Assembly: GCA_002433675.1 (NCBI GenBank) | Contig: DJIP01000325.1 | Location: 1-6,701 of the forward strand | Length of the DNA stretch: 6,701 nucleotides | Direction: 5' to 3' | DNA from: Halomonas halophila | GTDB lineage: Bacteria > Pseudomonadota > Gammaproteobacteria > Pseudomonadales > Halomonadaceae | Shown: one piece after another, positions 6,017 to 6,701 of the stretch | How the letters are laid out: every line of letters starts with the position of its first letter | Numbering within the stretch: position 1 is the stretch's first letter | Program-made: the position numbers and the translations under genes | The notes under the pieces: model-generated | The model's database searches: none | What the model was told of the DNA's origin: nothing | Seen by the model: the letters and a program-made list of their open reading frames with translations, nothing else

Positions 6017-6110
6017 GCTGACGGGGGTCGCTGGCTGGGCTCGCCGACCGCAGTTGCTGAACAGGGTCACCGAACAGCGTCGCCACATAGCGTTAGCTGA
6101 CAGGGACACC
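6017..6110 (-). repeat. Three spaced copies of a 15-base motif in the dgcA leader
   Basis: On the plus strand the copies are GCTGACGGGGGTCGC (6017-6031), GCTGAACAGGGTCACC (6056-6071) and GCTGACAGGGACACC (6096-6110), so they start 39 and 40 bases apart. The last two also share upstream flanks beginning TCGCC (6041 and 6080), which makes them a degenerate tandem repeat of about 39 bases. The array fills about half of the 189-base gap before dgcA. It may be an operator array for a betaine/DMG-responsive regulator such as a GbdR-type AraC-family protein, or the remnant of a local duplication. No convincing sigma-70 promoter was recognised in this leader. Confidence 0.55.
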
Positions 6111-6144
6111 AGTGCGGCGCACCGACTCGACGAGATAGTGCGGC

Positions 6145-6690
6145 TCAGCGAGACACGGTGGCGAGTGGCTGGACCTCGAAGCGGCCTACCTCGCAGCCCG
6201 GCTCGGCGGCGCTCTGGGTCTGTTCGGCACGGGTACGCAGCGCAGAACCCGAGGCCGCCAGAATCTGGTCCATGGCACCGGCGAACCAGCCGGTGAACAT
6301 GTACTCGACCCGGTAGCCGACCTTGCCCAGTTGATAGACGAAGGCGCTGTGTTCCAGGCGCACCCGGGCGGTGCCCGCCTCCAGGTCGATGGCCTCGGTG
6401 ATAAAGCGGCCCCAGCCTCGCTGGGACAGTCGCGTCATGTAGTGCTCGAACACCGCCTCGCCGGCCAGGCCGTGCAACTCCGCCTCCTTCTCGCACCAGT
6501 GCCAGGCGCTCTTGTAGCCGGCGTGGTAGAGGATCTCGGCGTAGGCCTCGACGCCCAGCGCCTGTTCCACGGCGATATGGTTGTTGATAAAGAAGTGTCG
6601 CGGCACATACAGCATCGGCAGGGCGTCGGTGGTCCAGACACCGGTCTCGACGTCCACCTCTATGGGCAGTTCAGGCGCCATCTTGGTCAC
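6145..6690 (-). CDS. DUF5943 / V4R-like protein linked to DMG demethylase (PA5397-like)
   Basis: A 181-residue soluble protein with no signal peptide or clear membrane segment. It closely resembles my recollection of P. aeruginosa PA5397, which sits directly upstream of dgcA and is annotated as DUF5943; the family is related to 4-vinyl-reductase (V4R) small-molecule-binding domains. Conserved-looking blocks are LPMLYVPRHFFINNH (24-38), AGYKSAWHWCEKEAELHGL (57-75) with His64 and Cys66, FEHYMTRLSQRGWG (81-94) and YMFTGWFAGAMDQIL (130-144). The C-terminal tail after 150 is variable. The start is GTG at 6690-6688, with AGGAG six bases upstream at the window edge; the ATG three codons later (6681) is poorly spaced. 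It is separated from dgcA by 189 bases, so it may be on the same or a separate transcript. Its function is unknown; a sensory, chaperone-like or substrate-binding role in DMG catabolism is speculation. Confidence 0.87.
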   Translation of the reverse strand: MTKMAPELPIEVDVETGVWTTDALPMLYVPRHFFINNHIAVEQALGVEAYAEILYHAGYKSAWHWCEKEAELHGLAGEAVFEHYMTRLSQRGWGRFITEAIDLEAGTARVRLEHSAFVYQLGKVGYRVEYMFTGWFAGAMDQILAASGSALRTRAEQTQSAAEPGCEVGRFEVQPLATVSR

Positions 6691-6696
6691 GGTCGA

Positions 6697-6701
6697 CTCC
6701 T
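6697..6701 (-). promoter_or_regulatory. Ribosome-binding site supporting a GTG start
   Basis: The minus strand reads AGGAG at the very right edge, six bases before GTG at 6690-6688. The spacing favours this GTG over the ATG at 6681-6679, which would be 15 bases away. The motif may extend beyond the window. Confidence 0.65.

Noticed and set aside
4198..6021. A 607-codon plus-strand reading frame opposite dgcA
   Set aside because: It is antisense to a strongly supported gene, is rich in His, Gly, Val, Ala and Asp as expected for a GC-driven shadow frame, and resembles no family I recognise.
5847..6086. A minus-strand reading frame starting in the dgcA leader (GTG at 6086), as a possible leader peptide
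   Set aside because: No ribosome-binding site precedes it, it runs well into dgcA in another frame, and its composition is unremarkable.
6080..6144. Possible sigma-70 promoter elements (GCTATG and TATCTC as -10 boxes) upstream of dgcA
   Set aside because: Neither has a convincing -35 hexamer at 16-18 bases, so no promoter is called.

Overview
The window (6.7 kb, very GC-rich) holds one block of genes, all on the minus strand, for the N,N-dimethylglycine (DMG) demethylation step of glycine betaine catabolism. In transcription order (right to left) they are: a small DUF5943/V4R-like protein (6145-6690), dgcA (3853-5955), dgcB (1654-3792), etfA (212-1657) and the first 74 codons of etfB (runs off the left edge at position 1). 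The order and the protein sequences match, from memory, the Pseudomonas aeruginosa PA5397-PA5401 block. The likely host is a high-GC gammaproteobacterium that degrades betaine. The many alanine/glycine-rich, low-complexity insertions make a Halomonas/Chromohalobacter-type organism a reasonable guess, but that is inference and no taxonomic marker is present.

Layout: etfB, etfA and dgcB are tightly packed. dgcB and etfA share a 4-base ATGA stop/start overlap, and etfA and etfB overlap by 11 bases. dgcA and dgcB are separated by 60 bases containing a GC-rich hairpin. A 189-base non-coding leader between the DUF5943 gene and dgcA is the only real intergenic space. It carries three spaced copies of a roughly 15-base motif (period 39-40 bases) and a separate imperfect inverted repeat just upstream of the dgcA ribosome-binding site. 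dgcA, dgcB and etfA share the same AGAGGAG Shine-Dalgarno; etfB has AAGGAGG and the first gene AGGAG.

How the genes work together (family knowledge plus inference): DgcA, a trimethylamine-dehydrogenase-like flavoenzyme, oxidatively demethylates DMG to sarcosine and formaldehyde. Electrons are expected to pass to the dedicated electron-transfer flavoprotein EtfAB and, through the membrane-anchored iron-sulfur protein DgcB, to the quinone pool. The DUF5943 protein is a conserved partner of unknown role.

The system is known rather than new. The points of interest are in the details: a DgcA iron-sulfur motif lacking one canonical cysteine, long N-terminal extensions on both ETF subunits, several short in-frame tandem repeats that enlarge linkers and tails in dgcA and dgcB, and the repeated motif in the dgcA leader. 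The long plus-strand reading frames opposite these genes look like GC-driven shadows.
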